From the NCBI RefSeq assembly GCF_023715785.1, contig NZ_JAMBOX010000006.1, positions 62,001 to 126,000 of the forward strand: a DNA stretch of 64,000 nt. The letters are read 5' to 3'. Position numbers and translations under genes: made by a program. Below, in pieces: positions 9,160 to 18,819 of this stretch; position 1 is the stretch's first letter, and each line of letters begins with the position of its first letter. Source of the stretch: Neobacillus niacini (GTDB lineage: Bacteria > Bacillota > Bacilli > Bacillales > Cytobacillaceae). The notes under the pieces were generated by a model. It did no database searches. It was not told the origin of the DNA and was given only the letters and a program-made list of their open reading frames with translations.

Positions 9160-9192
9160 GGCCCCCTGCTTTTTGTATGGGGGTCTTTTTAT
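9160..9192 (+). terminator. intrinsic terminator
   Basis: GGCCCCC and GGGGGTC arms around a 12-nt loop, followed by a T run, 17 bp after the stop of the 77-residue gene. Confidence 0.7.
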
Positions 9193-9336
9193 TTTATCCC
9201 TTCTTCGTTCCCTTCTTCGCTTTCAAGACAGGTCCTTATTTTTTCATCATTATGGAAAAATTCCCTTACCTGCATTCATCGCTTCAATAAAGAAAATATT
9301 AAGGTTAGCAAATTCAATTAAAGGATTGGGGATACA

Positions 9337-10320
9337 ATGGGAGAAATTTTTCAATTATTGAAACGTGGAAATCGATCGGCGATGCTTGCGGCGATTGTCA
9401 ATACGGTTATTGCGATCATAAAAGGGATCGCCTATATGTTTACTGGGAATGTTGCGATGTTTGCGGAGACGATGCACAGCTTGGGGGATGCGGCAAACCA
9501 ATTTTTTGTGTTCTTTGGGTCAGCATTAAGCAAAAAGGCCCCGACGGAAAAATTCCCTAACGGATTTGGCCGTCTGGTCAATCTGGTTCTGCTTGGCGCT
9601 GTTTTGATCGTCGGAATCATGGCGTTTGAAACCATCCGAGAAGGGTACCATCATGTCCTTCATCCTACCAAGTCGGGCGGCTTCATCATCAACCTGATTG
9701 TGCTGGTAATTGCGACCCTGTTGGAAACCTTTGTCCTTTACAAAGCGATGAAGGAGGTGCTCCATGAAGTTGGTAAGGAAGTAAGCGGACCGACTGTTTT
9801 TGTAAAAAGTTTTGCCCATTTAGGCAGGGCAAAACCGGCAACCAAGCTAGTGTTCATGGAAGACCTGGTTGCCACCTCGGGCGGTGTTTTAGCCATTCTT
9901 GCCGTAGTAATCGCCCATTTTACTGACTACCATCGGCTTGAGGGAATTGCCTCTATTTTGATTGGGCTTATGATGTTTTTTGTAGTCGGCAGAGTGTTTT
10001 TGGACAATGCCGCTGGAGTGATCGGTCAGGCGGACGAAGAAATGGAGAGCAAAATCGGTGCTATGGTGATGGCGGACCCGGATGTCAAGGATATCCAGGA
10101 AATTACCGTCATAAAGGAAGGCGAGGATTTGCATGTCGAGCTGGAAATTGAAATCGACCCGAGTCTGACAGTTGCGGAGGCAGATGACATTAAAGACCGC
10201 CTGCATGAAAAAATATTCGCAGAAAACGGCGTGGCCGATGTCAAAATTGAGATTGACGAAGAAGACGGAGTAATAACTTGGCAAGGAGAGAAGGAACCTG
10301 CTGAAACCAAAACCAAATAA
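9337..10320 (+). CDS. CDF cation transporter, SLC30A9-like subfamily
   Basis: 327 residues. It has a CDF fold: about six transmembrane helices, then a cytosolic ferredoxin-like domain (about 225-310, DPDVKDIQEITVIKEGEDLH ... VELEIEIDPSLTVAEADDIK). Helix 2 has the HxxxD metal site (AETMHSLGDAAN). Helix 5 has EDLVATSGG instead of the usual HxxxD/DxxxD pair, which is the pattern of the ZnT9/SLC30A9-like branch. Divalent metal export (Zn or similar) is expected but the altered helix 5 site means metal and direction are uncertain. The start is ATG 9337; the upstream GGATTGGGG is a usable ribosome site. Confidence 0.88.
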   Translation: MGEIFQLLKRGNRSAMLAAIVNTVIAIIKGIAYMFTGNVAMFAETMHSLGDAANQFFVFFGSALSKKAPTEKFPNGFGRLVNLVLLGAVLIVGIMAFETIREGYHHVLHPTKSGGFIINLIVLVIATLLETFVLYKAMKEVLHEVGKEVSGPTVFVKSFAHLGRAKPATKLVFMEDLVATSGGVLAILAVVIAHFTDYHRLEGIASILIGLMMFFVVGRVFLDNAAGVIGQADEEMESKIGAMVMADPDVKDIQEITVIKEGEDLHVELEIEIDPSLTVAEADDIKDRLHEKIFAENGVADVKIEIDEEDGVITWQGEKEPAETKTK

Positions 10321-10325
10321 ATGAT

Positions 10326-10350
10326 ACCTGAGAATAACTCAGGTTAATGT
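10326..10350 (+). terminator. weak terminator-like hairpin
   Basis: ACCTGAG and CTCAGGT (7-bp arms, 5-nt loop) right after the CDF gene; only a short T-containing tail follows, so termination may be partial. Confidence 0.5.
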
Positions 10351-10392
10351 TTGGAAATCTACACGTAGAGAATGTTTTAGGGGGCATATGTG

Positions 10393-11394
10393 ATGGTTGA
10401 GCGCAGCATCAGGTTATCAAGTTCAGAAATCGCCGGTCTTTGGGCGGCCTATTTACAAGAGAGCATGACCGTTTGCCTGCTCACCTATTTCCAACATCAT
10501 AATCAGGATGATGATTTAAAGACTATTTACCAGCAGGCCTATCAGATTTCAAATGGACATCTTGAAAAAATAACCGGCATCTGTAATGCGGAGGGCATTG
10601 CTGTGCCAGCAGGTTTTTCTGAGGATGACCTTGATTTATCAGCCCCGCCATTATTTTATGATATGTTCGGGCTCACCTTCATCTACATGATGAGCAGGCT
10701 ATCGATGATTAACACGGGCTTTATTACCGCAAATGTTGCCCGTAAAGATGTGCTCGATTTTTTCGTGACAATGGTTCAGGAATCCACGGTTTTATACCAG
10801 AAATCCACGGAGTTACTATTAAAGAAAGGCTTATATGACCGACCGCCAATGATTCCTTATCCGACTAAGGTGGAATATGCAGAAAAGCTTTCCTACCTTA
10901 GCGGCTTTGGAAAAAAGCGGCCGGTAAACGTCGCCGAAATCACTGAGATTTTTTTCAATATCGAACGAAACTACTTTTCTACTTTGCTTTGTATGGGCTT
11001 GCTTCAGGTTGTTAAGGACAAGGAAATCCATGCCTTCATAAAGCAGGGGAAAAAAATATCCGAGTATCAAATTAGAACCTTTACTAATATTTTGATGAAG
11101 GAGGAACTGTTGGGCAACATTTCGACCAACATGGAGGTGACGGACTCAACTGTCTGTCCATTTTCTGACCGTCTGGTCGTCACCCTTTTTCATTCTCTGA
11201 ATAGTATTGACATTACCCTGCTCGGCCACGCTCTGTCGCTGTCAATGAGGTCTGATTTGGTCATGCATTACCAAAAATACATTGCAGAGATCCTGCTGTA
11301 TTCCGCCAAAGGGGTCGATATCATGATGGATCACGGCTGGTTCCAAGAACCGCCCCAGGCGCCAAGCAGGAGGGACCTTCAAAAAATAGACTAG
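10393..11394 (+). CDS. DUF3231 family protein (two tandem domains)
   Basis: 333 residues, all-helical, made of two copies of a ferritin-like DUF3231 unit (about 1-165 and 170-330), each starting with a SSSEIAGLW- or NVAEITEIFFNIE-like helix and containing an E/H-rich helix bundle. DUF3231 proteins are Bacillus-restricted with unknown function. The ATG at 10393 is 8 nt from AGGGGG; a GTG at 10390 is also in frame but too close. Confidence 0.82.
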   Translation: MVERSIRLSSSEIAGLWAAYLQESMTVCLLTYFQHHNQDDDLKTIYQQAYQISNGHLEKITGICNAEGIAVPAGFSEDDLDLSAPPLFYDMFGLTFIYMMSRLSMINTGFITANVARKDVLDFFVTMVQESTVLYQKSTELLLKKGLYDRPPMIPYPTKVEYAEKLSYLSGFGKKRPVNVAEITEIFFNIERNYFSTLLCMGLLQVVKDKEIHAFIKQGKKISEYQIRTFTNILMKEELLGNISTNMEVTDSTVCPFSDRLVVTLFHSLNSIDITLLGHALSLSMRSDLVMHYQKYIAEILLYSAKGVDIMMDHGWFQEPPQAPSRRDLQKID

Positions 11395-11424
11395 GTTCGC
11401 GGTTTGATGGCAGCGAACCTTTTG
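11393..11424. terminator. terminator between DUF3231 and thioesterase genes
   Basis: AGGTTCGC and GCGAACCT arms with a 12-nt loop and TTTTGGGG tail; it overlaps the DUF3231 stop and serves the convergent gene pair. Confidence 0.7.
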
Positions 11425-11467
11425 GGGTGTTTATTCCCAACAAAACGGCCGATGGGCGAGTTTGCAC

Positions 11468-11980
11468 TCATTCCCAAGGCTTTTTTGTCGTAAAATAAGC
11501 CGCCAACTCCTTGCTGTTTTTGCGGTGCAACTTCCGTTTTTCAGCACGTTCTTTTCCTGTTTCGAACAGCTTTTTTTCCTCTTCTGTTTCCGGGATGATT
11601 TTTGGTACCGGGGTTGGTTTGCCGTGTTCATCAAGGGCAACGAAAGTTAAAAACGCGGTTGCAGCGATTTTTCGATCACCGGTTAATAGGTTTTCAGCGA
11701 TGACCTTAACAAACACCTCCATTGATGAAGTGCCGGTCCACGTGATAAACGATTCGATGCACACCGAGTCCTGTTGTGTGATAGGCTGAAGAAAATCAAC
11801 GGAATCGGTTGAGGCCGTGACAATCTCTTTCCTGGAATGCCTTGTTGCTGAAATTGATGCGACCATGTCCATATCGCTCATCAGCTTGCCGCCAAACAGC
11901 GTGTTATGGTTATTGACATCGTTCGGAAACACCCGGCTTGTCCGGACCACTCGTGATTCATTGCATGTTTTTGCGTCCAT
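11468..11980 (-). CDS. ykhA: acyl-CoA thioesterase, hotdog fold (YkhA-like)
   Basis: 170 residues, single hotdog domain of the YciA/BACH/YkhA type. The FPNDVNNHNTLFGGKLMSDMD segment carries the conserved Asn/His and the active Asp at the start of the long helix; TASTDSVDFLQPI and the VFVKVIAENLLTG strand complete the fold. A basic C-terminal tail (KERAEKRKLHRKNSKELAAY) extends beyond the domain, as in YkhA. It hydrolyses acyl-CoA to free fatty acid and CoA in the cytosol. GAGGAGG lies upstream on the minus strand. Convergent with the DUF3231 gene. Confidence 0.88.
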   Translation of the reverse strand: MDAKTCNESRVVRTSRVFPNDVNNHNTLFGGKLMSDMDMVASISATRHSRKEIVTASTDSVDFLQPITQQDSVCIESFITWTGTSSMEVFVKVIAENLLTGDRKIAATAFLTFVALDEHGKPTPVPKIIPETEEEKKLFETGKERAEKRKLHRKNSKELAAYFTTKKPWE

Positions 11981-12085
11981 TTTTTCAAAACCTCCTCTCT
12001 ATAATTTACCCTTAACTTTAGTGAAAATGAAGCGATTGTGGTACATTAACAGTAACAATAATGTAAAAAAGGGGGCTCGATATCG

Positions 12086-12907
12086 ATGGGCTTGCAGGCA
12101 CAAATAATCAAGGATTTGAACGTTTCGCCTTCGATTGAACCAAAGGAAGAGATCCGCAAGCGGGTAGATTTTTTAAAAAATTATTTGTTAAAAACGAAGG
12201 CCAAAGGATATGTATTGGGCGTCAGCGGCGGCCAGGACTCGACGCTGGCAGGACGACTGGCGCAGCTGGCCGTGGAGGAACTCCGTCGTGAGGGGACTGA
12301 CGCGACGTTTATAGCCGTGCGGCTGCCATACGGAGTCCAGCAGGATGAGGACGATGCCAAGAAGGCGATTGCGTTTATTCAGGCTGATAAGGAAATGGTG
12401 TTTAATATTAAAGCAGCTGTCGATGAGGTACAAAAGGAGTATGATGCAACTGCTCCTGGCCAGCCATTAAGCGATTACCAAAAAGGTAACGTAAAGGCGC
12501 GGATGCGGATGATTGCCCAGTACGCAGTCGGCGGCATGGAGGGTCTGCTTGTGATTGGCACGGACCATGCGGCCGAAGCGGTAACCGGGTTTTACACGAA
12601 ATATGGCGATGGCGGTGCTGACGTATTGCCCTTGACGGGCCTGACGAAACGGCAGGGAAAGGCGCTGCTGCAAGAGCTCGGTGCTGAAGAACGTCTGTAT
12701 TTAAAGGTGCCGACCGCCGATTTGCTCGATCAAAAACCGGGCCAAGCCGATGAAACGGAACTTGGAATCACCTATGATGAACTTGACGATTACCTAGAGG
12801 GAAAGACCGTCTCGCCAGAAGTTGCCGACAAAGTCGAAAAACGCTATATGATGAGCGAACACAAGCGAAGACTTCCCGCCTCCATGTTTGATGAATGGTG
12901 GAAGTGA
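12086..12907 (+). CDS. nadE: NH3-dependent NAD+ synthetase
   Basis: 273 residues, the usual length for the ammonia-dependent NadE without glutaminase domain. The PP-loop SGGQDST (about 45-51) binds ATP pyrophosphate; the [12 protein letters not shown] dimer helix, [23 protein letters not shown] and the [20 protein letters not shown] loop are all conserved. It catalyses the last step of NAD synthesis, amidation of nicotinic acid adenine dinucleotide. ATG at 12086 follows AAAAGGGGG. Monocistronic with a strong terminator. Confidence 0.96.
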   Translation: MGLQAQIIKDLNVSPSIEPKEEIRKRVDFLKNYLLKTKAKGYVLGVSGGQDSTLAGRLAQLAVEELRREGTDATFIAVRLPYGVQQDEDDAKKAIAFIQADKEMVFNIKAAVDEVQKEYDATAPGQPLSDYQKGNVKARMRMIAQYAVGGMEGLLVIGTDHAAEAVTGFYTKYGDGGADVLPLTGLTKRQGKALLQELGAEERLYLKVPTADLLDQKPGQADETELGITYDELDDYLEGKTVSPEVADKVEKRYMMSEHKRRLPASMFDEWWK

Positions 12908-12918
12908 GTTTTTTTGGG

Positions 12919-12947
12919 GGGCCGCCTTGGATGGGCGGCCCTTTTTG
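12919..12947 (+). terminator. intrinsic terminator of nadE
   Basis: An 8-bp GC stem (GGGCCGCC / GGCGGCCC) with a 7-nt loop, followed by five T. Confidence 0.9.
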
Positions 12948-12982
12948 ATGTTAGAGAGCCTCAAAATAGAGGGTGCGGATTT

Positions 12983-13145
12983 GGATAAGGTGGATTGAGG
13001 AAAAAACATAGGGGAAATTGACGTGAAGTGTCCTCAATCAGGGTGATAGAGGACAACACGGGGTGAAAATTGAAGCAAAGTGTCCTCAATGAGGTGGATA
13101 GAGGACTGAACGGTGTGAAAAGTGAAGCAAAGTGTCCTCAACAAA
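12983..13145. repeat. 52-bp repeat array A (GTCCTC...GAGGAC)
   Basis: Units start at 13030, 13082 and 13134, exactly 52 bp apart, the last truncated; a decayed unit precedes them (from about 12983). Each full unit carries 6-7-bp inverted arms TGTCCTC and GAGGACA/GAGGACT around a 13-nt loop, then a GGTGAAAA-TGAAGCAAAGT link. It fills the ~400-bp space between the nadE terminator and the MASE3 gene. No gene seen in it. Confidence 0.85.
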
Positions 13146-13303
13146 AACAGGCAATCCTATTGGAGCAGTCGAAGGCCGAAAATCCCCCATCCACTAAACG
13201 TATTTAAAATTTTCACAAAAATTCTATAAATGCAACCGTGTTAAGGGTTGTTTCGGGTCTATAATAAAATCAGGAAAAACTCTGGTCAATAGAGGTGGTG
13301 TTG

Positions 13304-14500
13304 ATGATGAAGTCGCAATTAACGGAAGGGAAATTTCTTGTTTTTTCAACGATGGCGATCGTTTTGCTACTTGGCATCCATTTGTTCCAAGAGCAAATCA
13401 ATATCATTTATAACCCTACTAATTATGTTGGTTTCCATACCCTGCTTGAAAGCTTCAGCATCTCGACATCATCCGCCATCATGCTATATGGATTGAAAAA
13501 CTACGGAAAATCCGGGTCGAGTCAAATGCTGCTGCTGTCGTTTACGTTCCTCGTTGTGGGAACGTTGGATATGCTTCATACCTTAACATTCAAAGGAATG
13601 CCGTTTTTCCTCACTGAAAGCTCGGTGGCCAAAGCTACCTGGTTCTGGGTATCCGCACGAGCGATTCAAGCCGTGTTGATTTTAGCCATTCTGGTGCTTC
13701 CAAATTGGAAATTAAAAAGGGATTACCGCTTTCCGATGTATCTGTTGGCTTTCCTAATGATTGGTGCCATCGGAACAGTCGTCTTTACTTTTGAAAAAAG
13801 CCTCCCTCTCCTGGTGATAGAGGGGAAGGGAACGACTCCATTAAAAAACGGAATTGAATATTTCGTCTGCTTCGTGCAGTTTCTCGCACTCATTTTCACG
13901 CTCTACAAATACCACATGGAGAAAAGTGAAACAAAGCTGGCGATTGCGCTCGCACTGTTTTTCCTGCTTTTAACCAGCTTGATTTTTACCATTTACCGTA
14001 GTGTATTTGACCTCGATAATTTTACGGGCCATATTTTCAAGGCGATTGGCTTCTATTATATACTGAAGGGTTTTTATTTCAAAAAAGGGGAGTTTGAGCG
14101 CGCCGAAATGGAACATCAAAAGCTGATTAACGACCTGCCCGGGTTTATTTTCAAAGCGGCCAAGAAGGGCAATCAGTTTGTCTTTACTTATGGGGCGGGC
14201 GAATTGCTTCAGCAGCTGCATATTGAAAAAGATCAATTAATCGGGAAGCCGCTCAAGGAAGTTTTTGCTGCGAACCCTGCGAAAATCCAAGAATATTGCC
14301 AATTGGCGCTAAACCTTCAAGAAAAAACGGTTTTTGAAATGAATCATCTTGATAAAACAATGTTAATCTCAATTAAGCCCGGGTTCGATGAATTTGAACC
14401 GGAAGTGGTGCTCGGATCTGTTATTGAAATGACTGGATTTTATCAGGAGCCTGCTATAAAGGGTAGAAACAAGAAAGGATCAAAGTTTGCTGTCATGTGA
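13304..14500 (+). CDS. MASE3-PAS membrane sensor without output domain
   Basis: 398 residues. The N-terminal ~255 residues hold seven hydrophobic segments with the MASE3 pattern (YVGFHTLLESFSISTSSAIM; GTLDMLHTLTFKGMPFF; ATWFWVSARAIQAV). A single PAS-like domain follows (about 268-380: LINDLPGFIFKAAKKG, LIGKPLKEVFAANPAK, VLGSVIEMTGFYQ). MASE3 normally precedes GGDEF, kinase or similar output, but here the protein ends 15-20 residues after PAS with a basic tail. It may act through a partner or be a truncated sensor. I chose ATG 13304, 6 nt from AGAGGTGG; GTG 13295 is inside the ribosome site. Confidence 0.75.
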   Translation: MMKSQLTEGKFLVFSTMAIVLLLGIHLFQEQINIIYNPTNYVGFHTLLESFSISTSSAIMLYGLKNYGKSGSSQMLLLSFTFLVVGTLDMLHTLTFKGMPFFLTESSVAKATWFWVSARAIQAVLILAILVLPNWKLKRDYRFPMYLLAFLMIGAIGTVVFTFEKSLPLLVIEGKGTTPLKNGIEYFVCFVQFLALIFTLYKYHMEKSETKLAIALALFFLLLTSLIFTIYRSVFDLDNFTGHIFKAIGFYYILKGFYFKKGEFERAEMEHQKLINDLPGFIFKAAKKGNQFVFTYGAGELLQQLHIEKDQLIGKPLKEVFAANPAKIQEYCQLALNLQEKTVFEMNHLDKTMLISIKPGFDEFEPEVVLGSVIEMTGFYQEPAIKGRNKKGSKFAVM

Positions 14501-14525
14501 CCCATCATTGGGTCGCATTTTTTTG
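14499..14525 (+). terminator. intrinsic terminator
   Basis: GACCCA / TGGGTC with a 4-nt loop and a run of seven T, overlapping the stop of the MASE3-PAS gene. Confidence 0.75.
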
Positions 14526-14573
14526 CGCAATTATTTTAATTCTCTAATACTTTAGCGAGGTAAATTTTTCAAT

Positions 14574-14601
14574 TGACAGGTGCTATTGCAGGTTTTATTA
14601 T
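14574..14601 (+). promoter_or_regulatory. sigma-A promoter for the amino-acid permease
   Basis: TTGACA at 14574-14579, 16-bp spacer, TATTAT at 14596-14601; the coding start is 46 bp further on. Confidence 0.75.
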
Positions 14602-14647
14602 ATTAGCATACTAAAGGAAATGGTGCTCATCGAGAGGGGCTAACATC

Positions 14648-16072
14648 ATGGGGAAATCAAATAAATTAGGTTTTTGGGTATTAACGGCATTAGTCGTTGG
14701 AAATATGGTTGGATCAGGCATTTTCATGCTTCCAAGGTCGTTATCGGAGGCAGCGAGTCCTGCCGGTGTCATTTCGGCGTGGCTGTTTACCGGTTTTGGT
14801 GTGTTGACAATTGCGTTGGTGTTCGGCAATTTGGCGATTCGCAAGCCGAACTTGACGGGCGGCCCGCAAATTTATGCCAGTGCACTTTTTAAACAAGGTT
14901 CTACGGCTTCGAAATTATCAGGTTTTATGTCCTCTTGGGGTTATTGGGTCGGGAACTTGGCTGGGATTGTCGCGGTCATTACCACTTTCGCCAGCTATTT
15001 ATCGACGTTCTTTCCAATCTTAACGAGCGCAACGCCATGGTTTACCATCGGCAGTTTCACGGTTAAAGTAGGAAACGGTTTAACCTTTATCATTTGCACT
15101 GCGCTTTTATGGGGGATTCACTTTATCATTTTGCGCGGCATGGAGAGTGCCGGAAGACTAAACTTTGTGGCCACAGCCGCAAAAGTGGTCGGTTTCTTTC
15201 TGTTTATTATTGTCGGTTTGTTTGCCTTTCAAAAAAGTAATATCATGCCGTTTACCGCTGCAAGATTTAATGAAGCGGGACAGGCCATTGGCATGATGTC
15301 ACAGGTTAACAATGCAGCGGTTAATACATTATGGGCGTTTATCGGGATCGAGTCGGCCATGGTGTTTGCCGGCCGTGCCAAAAAACAAATCGATGTAAAG
15401 CGCGCCACGATTCTTGGATTATTTATCGTGTTGGCTATCTATATCGGCATCAGCACCCTGGCAATGGGAATGCTTGACCAAAACACCTTGATTCAGTCGG
15501 ATAAGCCGTTAATCGATGCGATTCAAACCGTATTGGGCCAGCTTGGCGGCAAGGTATTGGCGGCTGTCGGATTGATCAGCTTGTTCGGTTCAACCATCGG
15601 CTGGGTCATGCTAAGTGCGGAGGTACCATACCAGGCGGCGAAACAAGGCTTGTTCCTGCCAGCATTTTTAAAAGAAGATAAAAAGGGCTTGCCGTCCTTT
15701 TCGCTGCTGTTAACGAACGGATTGGCGCAAATCTTTGTTTTTTCAACCATATCGAAATCGATTTCCGGCGCCTTTGACTTTATCATTGTCATTGCAACAC
15801 TGGCATATCTGGTCCCATATTTCATTTCATCGGTTTACCAGTTAAAGCTTGTCGTAACCGGAGAAACATATACTGGCAACAAAGCCAGAATCACCGACGG
15901 GATCATCGCTTTGATCGCCACTCTCTATTCGACATGGGTCATCATTGCCGGGACTGCAGATCTCAAAACGTTTGGGTTGGGAGTCCTACTAATTGCGAGC
16001 GGCATCTTGTTCTGCCGCCCGATTTTGAAAAAGCGTACAATCGTCAAACAAAAGAAGGCATTATCCGCCTAG
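14648..16072 (+). CDS. APC-family amino-acid permease (YvsH/ArcD-like)
   Basis: 474 residues, about 12 transmembrane helices, basic amino acid/polyamine antiporter branch of the APC superfamily. Helix 1 has the substrate-backbone binding motif NMVGSGIFMLP; helix 6 has NTLWAFIGIESAMVFAGRAK, the APC sodium/amino-acid site, and VPYQAAKQGLFLPAFLKEDK is the typical loop. It best resembles lysine or arginine/ornithine exchangers (YvsH, ArcD), but substrate is not certain. ATG 14648 follows GAGGGG. Single gene between its own promoter and terminator. Confidence 0.88.
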   Translation: MGKSNKLGFWVLTALVVGNMVGSGIFMLPRSLSEAASPAGVISAWLFTGFGVLTIALVFGNLAIRKPNLTGGPQIYASALFKQGSTASKLSGFMSSWGYWVGNLAGIVAVITTFASYLSTFFPILTSATPWFTIGSFTVKVGNGLTFIICTALLWGIHFIILRGMESAGRLNFVATAAKVVGFFLFIIVGLFAFQKSNIMPFTAARFNEAGQAIGMMSQVNNAAVNTLWAFIGIESAMVFAGRAKKQIDVKRATILGLFIVLAIYIGISTLAMGMLDQNTLIQSDKPLIDAIQTVLGQLGGKVLAAVGLISLFGSTIGWVMLSAEVPYQAAKQGLFLPAFLKEDKKGLPSFSLLLTNGLAQIFVFSTISKSISGAFDFIIVIATLAYLVPYFISSVYQLKLVVTGETYTGNKARITDGIIALIATLYSTWVIIAGTADLKTFGLGVLLIASGILFCRPILKKRTIVKQKKALSA

Positions 16073-16107
16073 CCTATCGATTTTTTTTCGATAGGTTTTT
16101 ATTTTTT
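16073..16107 (+). terminator. intrinsic terminator
   Basis: CCTATCGA / TCGATAGG with a T-only loop and a TTTTTATTTTTT tail right after the permease stop. Confidence 0.85.
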
Positions 16108-16140
16108 AAAAAAGGGAAAAATAACACCGAAATATTTCTT

Positions 16141-16169
16141 TTGACAGAATTGAACTATTGTAATAAGAT
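16141..16169 (+). promoter_or_regulatory. sigma-A promoter of the cystine-type ABC operon
   Basis: TTGACA at 16141-16146, 17-bp spacer, TAAGAT at 16164-16169. No riboswitch-like leader fits in the ~40 bp between it and the SBP start. Confidence 0.75.
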
Positions 16170-16215
16170 TAAAAACCGATAAGACAACTGAGAATTGGAT
16201 GTAGGAGGTTCAACG

Positions 16216-17049
16216 ATGAAAAAACTTTCACTATTATTTGCGTTATTGCTAAGCTTCATGCTCGTATTGGCGGCATGCGGCAAGGATGATGAGAAAAAGG
16301 ATGAAAAGAAAGAGAATAACAAGACGGCTGAAAAGGCTGATAACAAAGATTTACTGGCCAAGGTTAAGGATGACGGAAAGATTCTTGTCGGAACAGAAGG
16401 TACATATGCTCCATTTACGTTCCATGATCCAAGCGGTAAATTAACCGGTTTTGACGTTGAGCTGGCTGAAGAAGTGGCCAAACGGATTGGCGTAAAGGTA
16501 GAGTTTAAAGAAACCCAGTGGGACGGCATGTTTGCCGGTCTTGATGCCAAGCGCTTTGACATGGTTGCCAACCAGGTAGGAATCCGTCCTGACCGCCAGG
16601 AAAAATACGATTTTTCAGATCCGTATATTAAATCTGCGGCGGTTTTGATTGTTTCTAAGGACAACGATAAAGTAAAAGCATTTGAAGACATTAAGGGATT
16701 AAATGCCGCACAAACGCTGACAAGCAATTACGGCGATATGGCAAGAAAATATGGCGCGAATATTGTCGGAGTGGAAGGCTTCCAGCAGTCCGTTGAGCTG
16801 CTAGCCCAGAAGCGAGTGGATTTGACAATCAATGATAAAATTTCCTATCTCGATTATATGAAGCAAAAGCCGGATGCGCCGATTAAGATTGCTGCAACAA
16901 GTGCCGATGCTTCTGCCAGCGGGTTCCTGTTCAGAAAGAACAGTGACACACTCGTTGATGCTGTCAATAAGGCATTAAAGGAAATGGTGGATGACGGTAC
17001 TTATACAAAAATTTCCGAGAAATGGTTTGGTGTAGATGTACTTAAGTAG
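16216..17049 (+). CDS. tcyA: amino-acid (cystine-type) ABC substrate-binding lipoprotein
   Basis: 277 residues. Signal peptide with lipobox LAAC (Cys21), then a charged Asp/Lys/Glu linker (about 22-48) and an SBP_bac_3 domain: [68 protein letters not shown]. Closest in pattern to TcyA/TcyJ L-cystine binding proteins; ligand by family resemblance only. ATG 16216 has GGAGG 7 nt upstream. The stop overlaps the start of the permease by 14 bp. Confidence 0.85.
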   Translation: MKKLSLLFALLLSFMLVLAACGKDDEKKDEKKENNKTAEKADNKDLLAKVKDDGKILVGTEGTYAPFTFHDPSGKLTGFDVELAEEVAKRIGVKVEFKETQWDGMFAGLDAKRFDMVANQVGIRPDRQEKYDFSDPYIKSAAVLIVSKDNDKVKAFEDIKGLNAAQTLTSNYGDMARKYGANIVGVEGFQQSVELLAQKRVDLTINDKISYLDYMKQKPDAPIKIAATSADASASGFLFRKNSDTLVDAVNKALKEMVDDGTYTKISEKWFGVDVLK

Positions 17050-17731
17050 TATTTTTACTGACCCGGAACGGGCCGAAAAACTCATTGAGATTGCAAAAAC
17101 CTCCCTCTGGCCGATGCTGGAGGGAGCTATTATGAATACAATCCCGTTAACGCTTCTTTCGTTCGTTTTTGGCTTGATTCTGGCGGTGTTAACGGCGCTT
17201 GCAAGGATTTCCCATGTAAAGCTGTTTCAGGGAATTGCCCGCGTGTACGTTTCCATCATTCGCGGCACGCCGTTGTTAGTGCAATTATTCATTATTTTCT
17301 ATGGGCTGCCGAATTTAGGAATCACACTTGATCCATTTATATCAGCGGTAATCGGCTTTTCACTGAGCGTTGGGGCCTATGCGTCGGAAATTATCCGCGC
17401 CGCCATCCTGTCGATTCCGAAAGGGCAATGGGAAGCGGGATATTCCATTGGCATGACATACACTCAGGCATTGCGGAGAATTATCCTGCCTCAGGCCGCA
17501 AGAGTATCTGTACCGCCATTATCGAATTCATTTATTAGCTTAGTAAAGGATACTTCACTTGCCTCGCTTGTGCTAGTGACAGAAATGTTCCGCCGCGCCC
17601 AAGTAATTGCCGCACGTAACTATGAATTTTTGCTCGTTTATACAGAGGCTGCGATAATTTACTGGGTGCTTTGCTTTTTCCTGTCGATTTTGCAGCAATA
17701 CATGGAGCGTCGCTTGGATCGGTACGTGTAA
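17036..17731 (+). CDS. tcyB: amino-acid ABC permease (TcyB-like)
   Basis: 231 residues, HisM/GlnP type permease with about five transmembrane helices and the EAA loop [22 protein letters not shown] (read here in two parts at about 145-166) that docks on the ATPase. [17 protein letters not shown] is the typical family signature. It overlaps the SBP gene by 14 bp. A repeat array of 125 bp separates it from the ATPase gene, which is unusual inside such an operon. Confidence 0.87.
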   Translation: MYLSSIFTDPERAEKLIEIAKTSLWPMLEGAIMNTIPLTLLSFVFGLILAVLTALARISHVKLFQGIARVYVSIIRGTPLLVQLFIIFYGLPNLGITLDPFISAVIGFSLSVGAYASEIIRAAILSIPKGQWEAGYSIGMTYTQALRRIILPQAARVSVPPLSNSFISLVKDTSLASLVLVTEMFRRAQVIAARNYEFLLVYTEAAIIYWVLCFFLSILQQYMERRLDRYV

Positions 17732-17738
17732 GATAAAT

Positions 17739-17862
17739 TTTATTTGCGAAATAGGTAAGTTTATTTGCGGCTCGCGAGGGACCCCAAATTTTATTTGCGG
17801 ATTTTAACAGTTTATTTGCGCTTCTGACTGTTTTATTTGCGAAATTCCTATATTTCTTTGCG
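17739..17862. repeat. 21-bp word array B (TTTATTTGCG) inside the tcy operon
   Basis: TTTATTTGCG at 17739, 17760, 17790, 17811, 17832 and a variant TTTCTTTGCG at 17853. Steps are 21, 30, 21, 21, 21 bp. The 11 bp between words share no sequence. Located between the permease and ATPase genes of one transporter. Confidence 0.9.
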
Positions 17863-17898
17863 ACTCAAAAAAGATCCCATAAAAAAGGGAGTATCACA

Positions 17899-18633
17899 AT
17901 GATTTCAATTAAAGGATTACACAAGCAATTTGGTCAGCTTGAGGTATTGAAAGGCATTGACCTACAGGTGGAAAAAGGAAAGGTAGTGGTGGTCATCGGC
18001 CCATCCGGTTCCGGCAAGACCACTATGCTCCGTTGCCTCAATGTCCTAGAAACGCCGACTAGCGGTGTCATTTCCATCGAGGGTCAGAGCCTTGACTTTT
18101 CCAAAGCTGTTTCGAAAAAAAATATTGCCTCGTTCCGGCGTCTGACCGGAATGGTGTTTCAAAACTATAATCTCTTCCCACATAAGACGGCACTCGAAAA
18201 TGTTATGGAGGGCCCAATAATTGTCAAGGGTGAGTCGAAAGAAACGGCACGGAAACGAGCGACATCACTGTTAGAAAAAGTGGGTCTCGGCGATAAGATG
18301 GACTATTATCCTGCGCAATTGTCAGGCGGTCAGCAGCAGCGTGTCGGCATCGCCCGCGCGTTGGCGATGGAGCCGGAAGTCATGCTGTTCGACGAACCGA
18401 CCTCGGCGCTTGACCCTGAGCTTGTCGGCGAGGTGCTAAAGGTAATGAAAGACTTGGCGCAAGAGGGGATGACGATGATTGTCGTCACTCACGAAATGCG
18501 CTTTGCCCGGGATGTCGCCGATGAAGTCATTTTCATGGACGGCGGCGTTGTTGTAGAACGTAATAAGCCGGAAGAAATCTTCACCAACCCAAAAGAGGAA
18601 CGAACAAGGAAGTTTTTGAATATGATTCAGTAA
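17899..18633 (+). CDS. tcyC: amino-acid ABC transporter ATP-binding protein (TcyC-like)
   Basis: 244 residues, polar amino-acid importer ATPase. Walker A GPSGSGKT (34-41), Q-loop [10 protein letters not shown], signature LSGGQQQR, Walker [12 protein letters not shown] and the switch His in [10 protein letters not shown] are all present, so the enzyme should be active. ATG 17899 follows AAAAAGGGAG. It is the third gene of the SBP-permease-ATPase set but lies 168 bp after the permease, the gap being filled by repeat array B. Confidence 0.92.
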   Translation: MISIKGLHKQFGQLEVLKGIDLQVEKGKVVVVIGPSGSGKTTMLRCLNVLETPTSGVISIEGQSLDFSKAVSKKNIASFRRLTGMVFQNYNLFPHKTALENVMEGPIIVKGESKETARKRATSLLEKVGLGDKMDYYPAQLSGGQQQRVGIARALAMEPEVMLFDEPTSALDPELVGEVLKVMKDLAQEGMTMIVVTHEMRFARDVADEVIFMDGGVVVERNKPEEIFTNPKEERTRKFLNMIQ

Positions 18634-18635
18634 GG

Positions 18636-18667
18636 TGCTCTAGCTTCAGGCTGGGGCATTTTTTTGT
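18636..18667 (+). terminator. intrinsic terminator of tcy operon
   Basis: TGCTCTAGC pairs with GCTGGGGCA through a 9-bp stem with two wobble pairs, followed by seven T. Confidence 0.7.
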
Positions 18668-18819
18668 GGAAAAACTTTTCATGCATGTGATTGCTCATGT
18701 ATTATTTTGTGAAAAATACAATAGATACTGTCGAAGGTTAGAAGGATTAGGTATAATTAAATATAGGAAGCTTTCAAACTTATAGCTTGGAAAATAACAT
18801 AATTTTCCCACAAAAAAAG

